Part shown: positions 1 through 9,088 of the stretch, piece after piece | Numbering within the stretch: the first letter of the stretch is position 1 | Layout of the letters: each line of letters opens with the position of its first letter | From: Opitutaceae bacterium | Lineage (GTDB): Bacteria > Verrucomicrobiota > Verrucomicrobiia > Opitutales > Opitutaceae | DNA: 56,018 nucleotides | Direction: 5' to 3' | NCBI GenBank assembly: GCA_028280945.1 | Contig: JANQKV010000016.1 | Location: forward strand, 1-56,018 | The notes under the pieces: generated by a model | The model's input: the letters and a program-made list of their open reading frames with translations, nothing else | Databases searched by the model: none | What the model was told of the DNA's origin: nothing | Program-made: the position numbers and the translations under genes

Positions 1-1
1 G

Positions 2-289
2 GCCAAAAAGGCCAAGGCAACAATTAACGAAGCGGAACTCACCAAGGGTCACTTGCGCAAATTGACGGCATTACGCAAGTCGTTGGGTCAAGAGATCGCT
101 GACGATGCGTTCGTTAAATGGCTCGCGGCACAACCCAAAACCGCGGCTCCAACCGTCGGTCCGAATGCGCGCATGATCGAGGAAACGCTTCTCCAACTGG
201 TAAATGAGAAGGGCCTGCGTATCCCGAAGTCCGGATATCTCGTTCGGCGCGGCCGCGGCCGGATGATCGTCGAACCGGCAGCGTCCTAA
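2..289 (+). CDS. C-terminal part of an unrecognised protein (5' end outside window)
   Basis: The frame is open from the left edge to a TAA at 287-289, giving 95 residues, so the real start probably lies outside the window. A TTG at 53 could start a 78-residue form, but I see no reason to prefer it. The visible part is basic at both ends (Lys/Ala-rich at the start, an Arg/Gly-rich stretch near residue 80), with a helical-looking middle. I do not recognise a family. It does not look like a permease and is probably unrelated to the permease fragment that follows. Confidence 0.5.
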   Translation, partial: AKKAKATINEAELTKGHLRKLTALRKSLGQEIADDAFVKWLAAQPKTAAPTVGPNARMIEETLLQLVNEKGLRIPKSGYLVRRGRGRMIVEPAAS

Positions 290-601
290 CCGACTGTGTC
301 AAACCTGGCGCATGTTTTTGGCAGTCGGCATTGGAACGGGACCCTGGTGTACAGATAGGGCAATCACCTGACAGGTGCCACTCCTGGCCGATTGACACTC
401 ACTGCCGAGACCCTGATCAATCGCGCCGACCTGCTGCTCTCCTGGGCGGACCAGAGGGTCCTTCTGGGTCTGCCATAGACCTCCAAACCCCGCGAACTCC
501 CACCGTCGAACCGGCCCGCAGAGAAAACGGGCGCCAGAAGGCCCTTGAGACCCGAATCCGGGCCGTCTCCGGTGGGCGTTGGCGGAGGGGGCAGGCGCTG
601 A
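290..601. other. No supportable gene
   Basis: This stretch of about 310 bp contains only short overlapping open frames on both strands, with low-complexity Arg/Pro/Gly translations typical of non-coding high-GC DNA. It includes a small perfect inverted repeat (CACCTG-A-CAGGTG, 365-377). It leads directly into a truncated permease end, so it may be decayed sequence, but I can align none of it to a known protein. Confidence 0.5.
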
Positions 602-862
602 GGCCCGCAGAATGCGGGGGAACTCGGCGCCGACCTGCGCAAGGGAGAAAAAATCTCTGGTATCAGAGGCTTGGTGGGACTGCTGGGCTCGGTGGCCTTG
701 TTGCGCCTCATCTCCAGCCAACTCTACGGCGTGTCGGCATTTGATCCCTCCATCTACTCACTCAGTGCGTTGCTGCTGCTGGCGGTCACCCTGGTTGCCG
801 GCGACCTGCCCGCGCGCCGCGCGGCGCGCATCGATCCCATTGTTGCCCTGCGCCAAGACTGA
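602..862 (+). pseudogene. Remnant C-terminal end of an ADOP/MacB-type ABC permease
   Basis: The frame opens after a TGA at 599-601 and ends at TGA 860-862 (86 residues). Its last 60 residues match the extreme C-terminus of orphan duplicated permeases: a hydrophobic segment, a YGVSAFDP stretch, another membrane segment and the ending LPARRAARIDPIVALRQD. The intact permease 30 bp downstream ends in nearly the same way (LPARRATKIDPVVALRDE). The other ~700 residues of such a protein, including both periplasmic domains, are missing upstream. I therefore read this as a decayed or deleted gene copy, not a functional small protein. It could still be translated from TTG 671. Confidence 0.75.
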
Positions 863-891
863 ACCCGCCTCCGTGATTCGCCCTTCCCACT

Positions 892-3327
892 ATGTTCACT
901 GATTTTCGACTCGCCCTCCGCCACCTGATCAAGTCTCCCGGATTCGCATTCGTGACCATCGCTACGCTGGCGCTGTGCATCGGGGCCAACAGCGCGATCT
1001 TCAGCGTGATCAATGCAGTCTTGCTACGACCGCTGCCCTACCCGGACGCAGACCGCCTCGCGGTGGTCAACAATAGCTATCCGGGCAGCGGCCTCGACCG
1101 GGCGGGTGTTTCCATCCCCGACTATCTTGATCGCATGGAGCGGGCTCCTTCCATCGAGGACGGTGCCCTCTATACTTGGGAGAGCTACAATCTGGCGCGG
1201 GAGGGTGCGCCGCAGCGATTCCTTGGCATCCGGGCGACCCCCTCACTTTTCTCCACGCTGCAGGCATCCCCGGTCATGGGCCGCGTTTTCACCGATGAGG
1301 AAGCGGAACCGGGCAACGACCGGGTGGTCGTGATCAGCCACAGTCTGTGGCAGGAGAACCTCGGTGGAGAGGATGTGCTGGGCGAGCCCCTGAGGCTCAA
1401 TGGCGAGAACTACGAGATTATCGGGGTGATGCCCGCATCCTTCGCCTACCCACAAACCAATATCAAAGCCTGGCTGCCGTTTGCGTTCACGCCGGAGCAG
1501 AAGTCGGTCAATGAGCGCGGCAACGAATATTCCGACATGATTGTCCGCCTGAAACCGGGGGCGACGCCCGAGATGTTATCGGCGGAATGCGATCTGATCG
1601 TGCAGCAGAACGTGGAAATGGCCCCCGAGTTTCGCCCCTGGGTGGAATCATCGGGGTTCACCGGCATCGCCCAGTCCCTCCTGGAGATGCGAGTGGAGAA
1701 TGTCCGTCCGATGCTCTGGCTGCTGCAGGCGGGAGTGGTGGCTGCCCTCCTGATTGGGTGTGCCAATGTCGCCAACCTGCTGCTGACCCGGGCGCTCGCG
1801 CGCTCCCGGGAATTCGCCATCCGGGCGGCTTTGGGCGCAAGCCGACTGACGCTGGTCCGTCAGTTGCTGGCGGAGAGCTTGTTGCTGTTTTTGGTTGGGG
1901 GAATACTCGGTCTGCTGGTGGCCCTGTGGGGACTTGCCGGCATGGACCATTGGGGCATTACCAACCTGCCTCGCGGGGAAACCATTGCCCTGGACGGCTC
2001 GGTTTTCGGTTTCACTTTGATCTGCGCGGGACTTACCGGGGTGGTGTTTGGCCTGGTGCCCGCATTACAGGTGTCCCGGCCCTCGGCCAATGAAGCCCTG
2101 CAGTCGGGCAGCGCCCGCACCACCGCCAGTCGCCGTCAACGCACCCTGCGCAACGTGCTGGTCGTGGGAGAAATTGCCCTGAGCCTGATGCTCGTCACCA
2201 CGGCCGCCCTGCTGACCCGGAGTTTTCACCATCTTGAGTCCCAGGAAACGGGCTTCGATTCGTCTTCCGTCCTGACCGCCCGGCTCACCCTGCCGGAATA
2301 CGAATACGCCGAGGATCAAACCCGCCTGAATTTCGCCGCGGAACTGGAAGCGCAGCTGCTGGCGCTGCCCGGGGTGGAATCAGTCGGACTTTCCAGCATG
2401 GCACCATTCGGCTACGGTAACAGCCAGGGGACGTATCGTATCGCCGGATACGAACAACCCGAAGGGGTCGCGCCGCCGCACGGCCAGTTACGCACGGCCT
2501 CCCCCGGATACTTTGAGACGTTGCGGATTCCCCTTATGCGGGGCCGGTATTTCGATGCCCGCGACGTCGGTGACACGGAACAGGTCGTTTTGGTGGATCA
2601 AGTCCTGGTGGATCGATATTTTCCGAATGAAGATCCCATTGGCCAACAGCTCTACCGGGGCAGCACCGAACCGCGTCCAGACAATGTGCGCACCATCGTG
2701 GGCGTCGTGGCTCCAGTGAAACATTCCGGACTCGATGACCAGGTGCGCAAGGAGACGATCTATTATCCCTACGCCCAACGACCGGTAACGGGAATTACCC
2801 TCAGCATCCGCACCGCTGTGCCTCCCTCCTCGTTGGTGGAGTCCATTCGTCGCACCGTGCTCGGCATCGACCCCAATCTGCCGGTCTACCGATTCCGCAC
2901 CCTGGAAGAGCGCATTCACTCCAGCCTGCAGCGACAGCGCACTCCCATGGTGCTGCTGAGCCTTTTTGGCGGGATGGCCCTGTTGTTGGCCGCCCTCGGA
3001 GTCTACGGATCACTGGCTTTTTCGGTGGGGCAACGCACCAAGGAGATGGGGATCCGCATGGCTTTAGGAGCAGCCGCCGGGGACGTCCTCAGGCTGATCA
3101 TGCGACAGGGAGTGTGGCTGATCGGACTGGGAACCACGATCGGCTTGGCCGGATATTTTGCCACGGGACGAATGCTGCAACACGTGCTGTTTGAGGTTCA
3201 ACCGTTGGATCCCTTTTCGGTGGGATTCGCCATTGTAGTGATCTCAGCCGTCGCCGCGACCGCCTGTTTTTTGCCAGCTCGACGGGCCACCAAAATTGAT
3301 CCCGTGGTGGCTTTGCGGGACGAGTGA
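892..3327 (+). CDS. ABC transporter permease, ADOP (MacB/FtsX-like) family
   Basis: This is an 811-residue inner-membrane permease with the duplicated MacB-type architecture: an N-terminal membrane helix (about residues 20-45), a periplasmic MacB_PCD-like domain, an FtsX block around 270-400 (LTRALARSREFAIRAALGAS), a second periplasmic domain, and a second FtsX block from about 690 to the end (GQRTKEMGIRMALGA, then LPARRATKIDPVVALRDE). The length fits the acidobacterial duplicated orphan permease group, which is usually encoded without its own ATPase, and no ATPase gene is nearby. Members are thought to act in export or envelope remodelling, but the substrate here is unknown. The ATG at 892 follows the end of the broken copy by 29 bp. 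The family call is firm; the role is not. Confidence 0.9.
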   Translation: MFTDFRLALRHLIKSPGFAFVTIATLALCIGANSAIFSVINAVLLRPLPYPDADRLAVVNNSYPGSGLDRAGVSIPDYLDRMERAPSIEDGALYTWESYNLAREGAPQRFLGIRATPSLFSTLQASPVMGRVFTDEEAEPGNDRVVVISHSLWQENLGGEDVLGEPLRLNGENYEIIGVMPASFAYPQTNIKAWLPFAFTPEQKSVNERGNEYSDMIVRLKPGATPEMLSAECDLIVQQNVEMAPEFRPWVESSGFTGIAQSLLEMRVENVRPMLWLLQAGVVAALLIGCANVANLLLTRALARSREFAIRAALGASRLTLVRQLLAESLLLFLVGGILGLLVALWGLAGMDHWGITNLPRGETIALDGSVFGFTLICAGLTGVVFGLVPALQVSRPSANEALQSGSARTTASRRQRTLRNVLVVGEIALSLMLVTTAALLTRSFHHLESQETGFDSSSVLTARLTLPEYEYAEDQTRLNFAAELEAQLLALPGVESVGLSSMAPFGYGNSQGTYRIAGYEQPEGVAPPHGQLRTASPGYFETLRIPLMRGRYFDARDVGDTEQVVLVDQVLVDRYFPNEDPIGQQLYRGSTEPRPDNVRTIVGVVAPVKHSGLDDQVRKETIYYPYAQRPVTGITLSIRTAVPPSSLVESIRRTVLGIDPNLPVYRFRTLEERIHSSLQRQRTPMVLLSLFGGMALLLAALGVYGSLAFSVGQRTKEMGIRMALGAAAGDVLRLIMRQGVWLIGLGTTIGLAGYFATGRMLQHVLFEVQPLDPFSVGFAIVVISAVAATACFLPARRATKIDPVVALRDE

Positions 3328-3387
3328 CTCGCGCTTTCGCGCCATAATCTCATCGACTCGCGGGCAGCACAGGCTAGCGGTTGCTTC

Positions 3388-4227
3388 ATGGCTCGATTGC
3401 TCCCTCCCCCTCATGATTCGGATGCAGAGTTGATCCCCGCTGGCAGCAGCGATGTGCCCAAGACCTACTTCCGGTTGTTGCGGCTTTCGGACAACGAAGA
3501 GGTTTGCGTTGAGGTTCCCGGTTACGAACTGCTTTGTGTGGTGCTGAGCGGGAAGTGTCGGGTGACGGCGGGGTCTGAAGATTTTGGTGAGATTGGAAAT
3601 CGAACATCAATTTGGGACGGGGATGCCGATTCGGTCTATGCCGGCACCGGCCGGAGCCTCAAGATAACCGGTTCCGGGCAGCCCGTTGAAATCGCCATCG
3701 CCGGCGGGGAGTGTGCCGAGGATTTCGCCGCTTTCCGCATCGCGCCTCCTGACGTGGAGAGCGTCGAGGTTGGCTCGGTTGAAACCCACACCCGGCGGTC
3801 GATCCATCATATCCTGGGTCAGAACGGAAACGGGCGTGCCGGAAATTTGCTCGTAAGTGAGCTCTACGCCGACCCCGGCTGTTGGTCGGGGTATCCACCC
3901 CACAAACACGATGTGGACGACATGCCCCGGGAATCCGCCTTCGAGGAGGTCTACCACTATCGGTTTGATCCGGAAACCGGCTTCGGCGGCCAATACCTCT
4001 ACCATGAAGGCCAGACACCGGAATGTGTGATGACCACGCACCGATCCACCTTTGTCGTCGATGCGGGTTACCATCCAACGTCAACCTCTCCCGGTCATCG
4101 GGGCTATATTTTCACGATCCTGGTTGGGAAGACACAAAGATCTCTGGTTCAACGATTTGAGGAGAAGCATCATCACCTTTTCGCCAAAATCCCAGGACTG
4201 CAGGCGATGCGGGACAAGTTTAAGTAG
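3388..4227 (+). CDS. iolB: IolB-type 5-deoxy-glucuronate isomerase family protein
   Basis: This 279-residue double-cupin protein matches the KduI/IolB family and is closer to IolB. It has a CVVLSGKCRVTAGSEDF-type N-terminal cupin stretch, the metal-site motif YPPHKHD (His172, His174), FEEVYHYRF (Glu187) and GYHP (His229). IolB converts 5-deoxy-D-glucuronate to 5-dehydro-2-deoxy-D-gluconate in inositol catabolism. No iolC, iolD or iolA partner is visible here. The gene lies 89 bp before a LacI regulator and close to a uronic-acid-type operon. A KduI-like role on a 4-deoxy-5-keto-uronate or related sugar acid is therefore a reasonable alternative, but it is inference. The symbol reflects family similarity only. 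Confidence 0.8.
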   Translation: MARLLPPPHDSDAELIPAGSSDVPKTYFRLLRLSDNEEVCVEVPGYELLCVVLSGKCRVTAGSEDFGEIGNRTSIWDGDADSVYAGTGRSLKITGSGQPVEIAIAGGECAEDFAAFRIAPPDVESVEVGSVETHTRRSIHHILGQNGNGRAGNLLVSELYADPGCWSGYPPHKHDVDDMPRESAFEEVYHYRFDPETGFGGQYLYHEGQTPECVMTTHRSTFVVDAGYHPTSTSPGHRGYIFTILVGKTQRSLVQRFEEKHHHLFAKIPGLQAMRDKFK

Positions 4228-4267
4228 TCGGCACAACCAAGAGCCCGGGCTTCAATCCGAACAAGGG

Positions 4268-4296
4268 TTGTTTATAAGATTGTCTGCGCATAATAC
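4268..4296 (+). promoter_or_regulatory. Candidate sigma70 promoter of the lacI-type gene
   Basis: TTGTTT (4268-4273) is followed after 17 bp by TAATAC (4291-4296), in an AT-rich island within otherwise GC-rich DNA. It ends 20 bp before the GTG start at 4317. The 11-bp string GGGTTGTTTAT at 4265-4275 recurs exactly upstream of the symporter gene (5425-5435). Confidence 0.4.
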
Positions 4297-4316
4297 TTAT
4301 CATTTATAACTGCGCT

Positions 4317-5366
4317 GTGGCAAAACCGAAGCGTGTATCACAGCAGATGATTGCCCGGGAACTCGGGGTTTCCCAAGCATTGGTGTCGCTCACCTTGAAC
4401 GGACAGCGGGAGCGCATCAGCCCGGACACCTACAAACGCATCTGGGATTATGCAATCCAAGCAGGCTACCGGCCCAAGGGGATCAAGATTGAGGACTCTC
4501 CCGCCGAATCCCGCACCCGCCAAATTGCGGTCATCCTGCGCGCCGGAGTGCAGGTTCATACCCAGGGCAGTTATTTCAGCCATGTCATGCAGGGGCTCAA
4601 CAGCGCAGCATTGGATTCCGGATTCACGACTGCCGTCCTGGGGTCGGAGCATTCGCTAAACGACGCCAAGTTGACCCAGTTTTTTGGCCCCGGGCACGCG
4701 ATCAAGGGCGTGATTCTTATGGGCCAGGTGGAGGAGGATTTTTTGCACATGCTGCGGCGGCATACCCGTCGCATTGTTGCTGTTTCGGCCCGGCACGCTG
4801 GCCTGTGCCATTCGATCATCGGCAACGAGCACGAAGCCCTCACTTCGATTGTGGACCACCTGGCCGATTTGGGACATCAGCGCATCGGCTGGCTGGGAGG
4901 CAACGTTGGCCTGCTGCGTCATGAGACGCGTCTGGTAGGCCTCAAAAACGCCCTGCAAGCCAAGGGCCTGAGCTTGGACCCTCGTTACACGGTGCTGCGT
5001 CATGAAGGTGACCGGGCGGAAGGAAACGAAGCGATGCTCAGCGTTGTTAATCTCGCAAGGCGCAAGGATTTCCCGACCGCGTTTGTCACCTACAATATTT
5101 CGATGGCGATTGGCGCCATCCGTGCATTGCAGCACGCCGGCAAGCATGTGCCGGCAGACTGCAGTATGGCCGCAGCCGACTTCTCCGGCACCGCCAGTGC
5201 CGTCACTCCCCGGGTGACTGCCGCGGGATGTGATCCCTTGGATCTCGGGGGACGCGCCGCTTCGATGATGATGAACGAGGATATTGGCGACGGGAGCTCG
5301 GTGTTCAGCGATCTCGTCCTGGCTTCGAGACTCTACGTGGGCGATTCCACGGGCCCTGCAAGATAG
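4317..5366 (+). CDS. LacI-family transcriptional regulator
   Basis: This 349-residue regulator has an N-terminal helix-turn-helix (residues about 6-27, ARELGVSQALVSLTLNG) followed by a hinge and a periplasmic-binding-protein-like sugar sensor domain. Internal landmarks are typical (DHLADLGHQRIGWLGG near residue 180). The start is a GTG at 4317 directly before the HTH; no in-frame ATG gives a better N-terminus. It sits between the IolB-type gene and the symporter operon, about 105 bp before the symporter, and is the most likely local repressor of the catabolic genes. The effector is unknown but probably a sugar or sugar acid derived from the locus substrate. Confidence 0.92.
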   Translation: MAKPKRVSQQMIARELGVSQALVSLTLNGQRERISPDTYKRIWDYAIQAGYRPKGIKIEDSPAESRTRQIAVILRAGVQVHTQGSYFSHVMQGLNSAALDSGFTTAVLGSEHSLNDAKLTQFFGPGHAIKGVILMGQVEEDFLHMLRRHTRRIVAVSARHAGLCHSIIGNEHEALTSIVDHLADLGHQRIGWLGGNVGLLRHETRLVGLKNALQAKGLSLDPRYTVLRHEGDRAEGNEAMLSVVNLARRKDFPTAFVTYNISMAIGAIRALQHAGKHVPADCSMAAADFSGTASAVTPRVTAAGCDPLDLGGRAASMMMNEDIGDGSSVFSDLVLASRLYVGDSTGPAR

Positions 5367-5424
5367 CACCTGCCCCCAAATCGGGAAACCAGGATTACGG
5401 TTCTCGTCGAAAAGGAGAAGTTTG

Positions 5425-5450
5425 GGGTTGTTTATTTATAATTATTACTT
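5425..5450 (+). promoter_or_regulatory. AT-rich regulatory island before the symporter operon
   Basis: The string GGGTTGTTTAT (5425-5435), identical to one in the lacI promoter, runs into TTTATAATTATTACTT (5435-5450). The latter contains the palindrome ATAATTAT (5438-5445) and matches, with 2 mismatches in 16, a minus-strand site upstream of the TonB receptor gene. It ends about 21 bp before the symporter ATG. It may be an operator, a -10 region (TATAAT at 5437-5442) or both. No good -35 box is seen at the usual spacing. Confidence 0.35.
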
Positions 5451-5471
5451 TTTCTCGACCCTACCCCTTAG

Positions 5472-7229
5472 ATGACCCCTTACGATCTCACCGTCCTTGC
5501 CCTCTATTTCGTCTTCATGCTGACGATCAGCTGGGTTTTTCGCCACTTTGTTTCCGATGTGGGAAGCTACTTTCGTAGTGGCGGCCAAGTGCTCTGGTGG
5601 ATGGCCGGAGGTTCCGCGTTCATGGTTTCCTTCAGTGCCTGGACGTTCACCGGCGCATCCAGCCGCGCCTATTTGGACGGTTGGCCCATCATGGTGATCT
5701 TCGTCGCCAATGCGCTCGGGTTCTTCCTGAATGCAGTGTATTTTGGCCCAAAGCTACGGCAACTCCGCGTCATCACGGCGATGGAGGGGGTAAAGTTGCG
5801 GTTTGGTCGCGGCAGCGAACAGACGTTTACTTGGATTGTTCTTCCCCTGCAGATGATGACAGCGGGAATCTGGCTCTACGGCATGGGGGTGTTTTTCTCG
5901 GCTGCGTTCGGATTTGATGTGCGCACCACCATAATCATCACGGGACTTTGTGTCCTTCTGATGTCGCTGCTGGGAGGCAGCTGGGCGGTGATCGCCAGTG
6001 ACTTTGTACAAGTGCTGATCCTGATCCCCATCACGGTCATCACCGCGTTCCTGGCCGTGGCCCACGTGGGCGGCCTTGACAATGTCGTGGAGCATTTGAG
6101 CACGACGCGGATGGATCCCGGCAAACTGTTTACCGACGATTTCCTGCCCTTCTGGTGCATTGCAATCTTCCTCAAGCAGTTCCTTTCCACCAACAACCTG
6201 AATGATGCCTCCCGTTACCTGTGCGTAAAGGACAGCCACCACGCCCGCAAGGCCGGGCTCCTGGCTGGATGTTTGTTCCTGGGGGGCGTCGTATTCTGGT
6301 TCCTTCCGCCCATGATCCAGTCGATGAATCCGCAGGATCTGGCCGAGGTGTTCCCGAGTCTGAACAAACCCGCCGAGGGGGCTTACTTCGCCATCGCCCA
6401 GACCGTGTTCCCGGTGGGCATGATGGGGCTGCTGGCAGCGGGTATTTTTGCTGCGACCATGTCTTCGATGGATTCCGGTTTGAATCGCAACGCCGGGGTC
6501 TTCGTGAAGAACCTCTATCAACCTTTGCTACGCCCCCGGGCTTCCGACCGCGAGCTCCTGAACGTAGGCAAGGTCACCACCGTCGTGCTGGGTCTCATTG
6601 TGATCTCCATCGCGATATTCTACAGCCAGATGCGTGAACTCTCGTTGTTCGAGTTGATGCTGAAGTTCCAGATCCTGGTGAGCCTTCCCTACATCGTGCC
6701 GTTGGTATTGGGAATGATCATACGTCGCACCCCGGGCTGGACGGGCTGGTCGACGTTGCTCGTCTGCTTCCTCGTAAGCTATCTCACCACCACGTTTCTC
6801 AACATCGACTGGGCGGTGAACATGTTCGGTTCGAGCGATGGCATTAACACATGGGAACGCCAGAACTGGGAACAGGGCATCGGGGTGTTTACCATCACGG
6901 GAGCAGGCATCATCTGGTTTCTTTTCTGCCGTCGCTTCTATGACCGCCAATCCGCGGAGATGAAGGAGCAAATCGAGGAGTTCTCCCGCAAACTCGACAA
7001 ACCCGTCGACTACGACGCCGAGGAAGCGGCTCCTGCGACGGATGATCGCCAGTCCCGCATGATGGGGTGGCTGTGTATTCCCTACGGCAGTGTGGTGATC
7101 TTGATGTCGCTCATTCCCAACCCACTGCTCGGACGGTTCGCCTTCATTTTCTGCGGCCTGACCGTGATCGCCATTGGCACCCTCCTGGTCCGTCAGTCCC
7201 GCGCTCCCGCCACTCATGAGTCTGCCTGA
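5472..7229 (+). CDS. Sodium/solute symporter (SSS family)
   Basis: This is a 585-residue inner-membrane protein with about 13-14 hydrophobic segments and SSS-family signatures: FTGASSRAYLDG in the early core helix region, and the conserved SSMDSGLNRNAGVFVKNLY segment near residue 335 that precedes later helices. A hydrophilic stretch around 495-530 separates the last membrane helices. Family members import sugars, sugar acids or oligosaccharides with Na+. Its place as first gene of the operon suggests it brings lyase products or their monomers into the cytoplasm, but the substrate cannot be read from sequence. Its stop overlaps the next start by 14 nt, indicating translational coupling. Confidence 0.92.
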   Translation: MTPYDLTVLALYFVFMLTISWVFRHFVSDVGSYFRSGGQVLWWMAGGSAFMVSFSAWTFTGASSRAYLDGWPIMVIFVANALGFFLNAVYFGPKLRQLRVITAMEGVKLRFGRGSEQTFTWIVLPLQMMTAGIWLYGMGVFFSAAFGFDVRTTIIITGLCVLLMSLLGGSWAVIASDFVQVLILIPITVITAFLAVAHVGGLDNVVEHLSTTRMDPGKLFTDDFLPFWCIAIFLKQFLSTNNLNDASRYLCVKDSHHARKAGLLAGCLFLGGVVFWFLPPMIQSMNPQDLAEVFPSLNKPAEGAYFAIAQTVFPVGMMGLLAAGIFAATMSSMDSGLNRNAGVFVKNLYQPLLRPRASDRELLNVGKVTTVVLGLIVISIAIFYSQMRELSLFELMLKFQILVSLPYIVPLVLGMIIRRTPGWTGWSTLLVCFLVSYLTTTFLNIDWAVNMFGSSDGINTWERQNWEQGIGVFTITGAGIIWFLFCRRFYDRQSAEMKEQIEEFSRKLDKPVDYDAEEAAPATDDRQSRMMGWLCIPYGSVVILMSLIPNPLLGRFAFIFCGLTVIAIGTLLVRQSRAPATHESA

Positions 7230-7980
7230 AGCGCCGAGTTTTTCCCTCGCAGGCAAGCGAGCGTTGGTCACGGGTTCGTCTCGTGGCATTGGCCTGGCAT
7301 TGGCCGCCGCCCTGGGACATAGCGGTGCCTCCGTGGTGCTCAATGGCCGGTCGGCCCCTGCCCTGCAAGAGGCGGAGTCGCTCCTCACCGGCCAGGGAAT
7401 CGATGTGACCGGCCAGGCATTTGATGTCACCGACGAAGCTGCGACGAAAGCCGCGGGCCAGGCGGTGGGGCCCATCGATATATTGATCAACAACGCCGGC
7501 ATCCACCGTCGCAGTCCGCTCGCGGACATGTCCCTCGACGACTGGAACACGGTGCTCAATACGAATCTGACGAGCGCGTTTCTCGTCGCCCGCACATTCG
7601 TGCCGGCCATGATCGAGCGACGGGCGGGCAAAATCATCAACATTTGCTCCCTGATGAGCGATCTCGCGCGGCCCACCACCGGCAATTACGCCGCCGCCAA
7701 AGGCGGTCTGCGCATGTTGACCCGGGCCATGTGCGGCGAATGGGCCCAATACAACATTCAGGTCAACGGCATCGGACCCGGCTACATCGCGACTGAATTG
7801 ACTGCACCCTTGCGGGAGAATCCTGAATTTGACGGCTGGATAAAGACCCGCACCCCGGCGGGCCGCTGGGGAGAAGTGGAGGATCTCACCGGTGCCGCCG
7901 TGTTCATGGCGAGCAACGCCTCTCAGTTTCTCAACGGACAAGTCCTGATGATCGACGGCGGGCTTACCGCCGTCGTGTGA
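7216..7980 (+). CDS. SDR oxidoreductase, gluconate 5-dehydrogenase-like
   Basis: This 254-residue classical short-chain dehydrogenase has a cofactor motif (VTGSSRGIG), NNAG, a catalytic Ser in INICSLMS and YAAAK. The C-terminal half (GIGPGYIATELT, then TRTPAGRWGEVEDL and the closing MIDGG) is typical of gluconate 5-dehydrogenases and close relatives that interconvert gluconate and 5-ketogluconate or reduce keto-sugar acids. I chose ATG 7216, overlapping the symporter end, because it places the cofactor motif about 15 residues from the start. KduD-like activity on a keto-deoxy-uronate is also possible in this setting. The family call is firm; the substrate is inferred. Confidence 0.85.
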   Translation: MSLPEAPSFSLAGKRALVTGSSRGIGLALAAALGHSGASVVLNGRSAPALQEAESLLTGQGIDVTGQAFDVTDEAATKAAGQAVGPIDILINNAGIHRRSPLADMSLDDWNTVLNTNLTSAFLVARTFVPAMIERRAGKIINICSLMSDLARPTTGNYAAAKGGLRMLTRAMCGEWAQYNIQVNGIGPGYIATELTAPLRENPEFDGWIKTRTPAGRWGEVEDLTGAAVFMASNASQFLNGQVLMIDGGLTAVV

Positions 7981-7991
7981 CCGGACAAGTA

Positions 7992-9086
7992 ATGAACGCG
8001 ACCAAGACTCACCTCCAGCATCTTGTGCTCCTGCCGGCCAATCGGGTGTGGCGGAGCTATCCGGGCGGCGCGACCTTGGACCGTATTGCACAGGCCGATG
8101 ACCCCGATGACTCTCACTTTGCGGAAGATTGGATCGGATCAGTCACCGCGGCGGTCAACCCCGGCCGGGAGGACATTACGGAAGGCGTTTCCCAAGTATC
8201 CCTCGATGGTGAGTCGGTGGATTTCGCTCAACTGTTGGCCTCTGATCCCGAGTATTACCTCGGGGCGCCACACACGGCCAGGCACGGCATCACGACGATG
8301 CTGCTGGTCAAGTTCCTGGACTCGGCCATCCGACTTCACTTCCAGTGCCATCCTTCACGGGAATTCGCCGCCAGGATCCTGCAGTCACCGAGTGGCAAAA
8401 CCGAAGCCTACCACGTGCTCGCAATCCGCGAGGGCATCGAGGCACCCTACATCTACGTTGGATTCCAACGGCCGCCGACTCCATCCGACTTGGAAAGCAT
8501 CGTCGCCCAACAGGACATGGCCGCGCTGGAAGCATGTTTTGACAAGATCATCGTCAAGCCCGGGGACACCTTTCTGATTCCCGGCGGCATCCCCCACGCG
8601 CTGGGTGAAGGCATATTCATGGTGGAGATTCAGGAACCGACGGACTTTGCCGTGCGGTTTGAGCACGAGCGGGCCGGCTACGTCCTGCCGGAATCCGCCC
8701 GCTACATGGGCCGCGACATTGCCTTCGGCATATCGATGGTGGACCGCACCGCCTACTCCCTCGCCGACATTGACGCCAAGTTCCGCTGCGCCGGTGAAAG
8801 CCTTCCGGCGGACGCCGCCGGCCCGCGCATTGAGCGATTGATTGGGCCGGATCAAACACCCTGCTTCCGGGTCAATCGGCTGCAGGTGACGGAAGAATGT
8901 AGTTACAAAACCAATACGTTTGGCATCTACATTGTGACAGCGGGAAAGGTCGCGGTCGAAACCGACGACGAACGCGTGGAGCTCAACACTTTCGAAAAGT
9001 TTTTTTACCCCGCCGGGCTTCCGGACGTGACGCTGCGCCCCGTCCACGGACCAGCCCAAATTCTCGAGTGTCTACCGCCCCTGTGA
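7992..9086 (+). CDS. Class I mannose-6-phosphate isomerase-like cupin enzyme
   Basis: This 364-residue protein of the ManA family has a metal-site motif (FQCHPS near residue 118), a central PGDTFLIPGGIPHALGEG segment that supplies further metal and substrate ligands, and a C-terminal cupin half. The start is taken as ATG 7992, 11 bp after the SDR stop; a GTG at 7977 overlapping that stop is possible. Class I enzymes interconvert mannose-6-phosphate and fructose-6-phosphate. Inside a polysaccharide operon this may serve mannose release or act on another sugar. The first metal-site motif and the PGGIPHA segment argue for an active enzyme. Confidence 0.82.
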   Translation: MNATKTHLQHLVLLPANRVWRSYPGGATLDRIAQADDPDDSHFAEDWIGSVTAAVNPGREDITEGVSQVSLDGESVDFAQLLASDPEYYLGAPHTARHGITTMLLVKFLDSAIRLHFQCHPSREFAARILQSPSGKTEAYHVLAIREGIEAPYIYVGFQRPPTPSDLESIVAQQDMAALEACFDKIIVKPGDTFLIPGGIPHALGEGIFMVEIQEPTDFAVRFEHERAGYVLPESARYMGRDIAFGISMVDRTAYSLADIDAKFRCAGESLPADAAGPRIERLIGPDQTPCFRVNRLQVTEECSYKTNTFGIYIVTAGKVAVETDDERVELNTFEKFFYPAGLPDVTLRPVHGPAQILECLPPL

Positions 9087-9088
9087 CC

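Noticed and set aside
7174-7215. TTG start giving the SDR 14 extra residues
   Set aside because: It would extend the overlap into the symporter's last membrane helix. ATG 7216 gives the standard distance to the cofactor motif.
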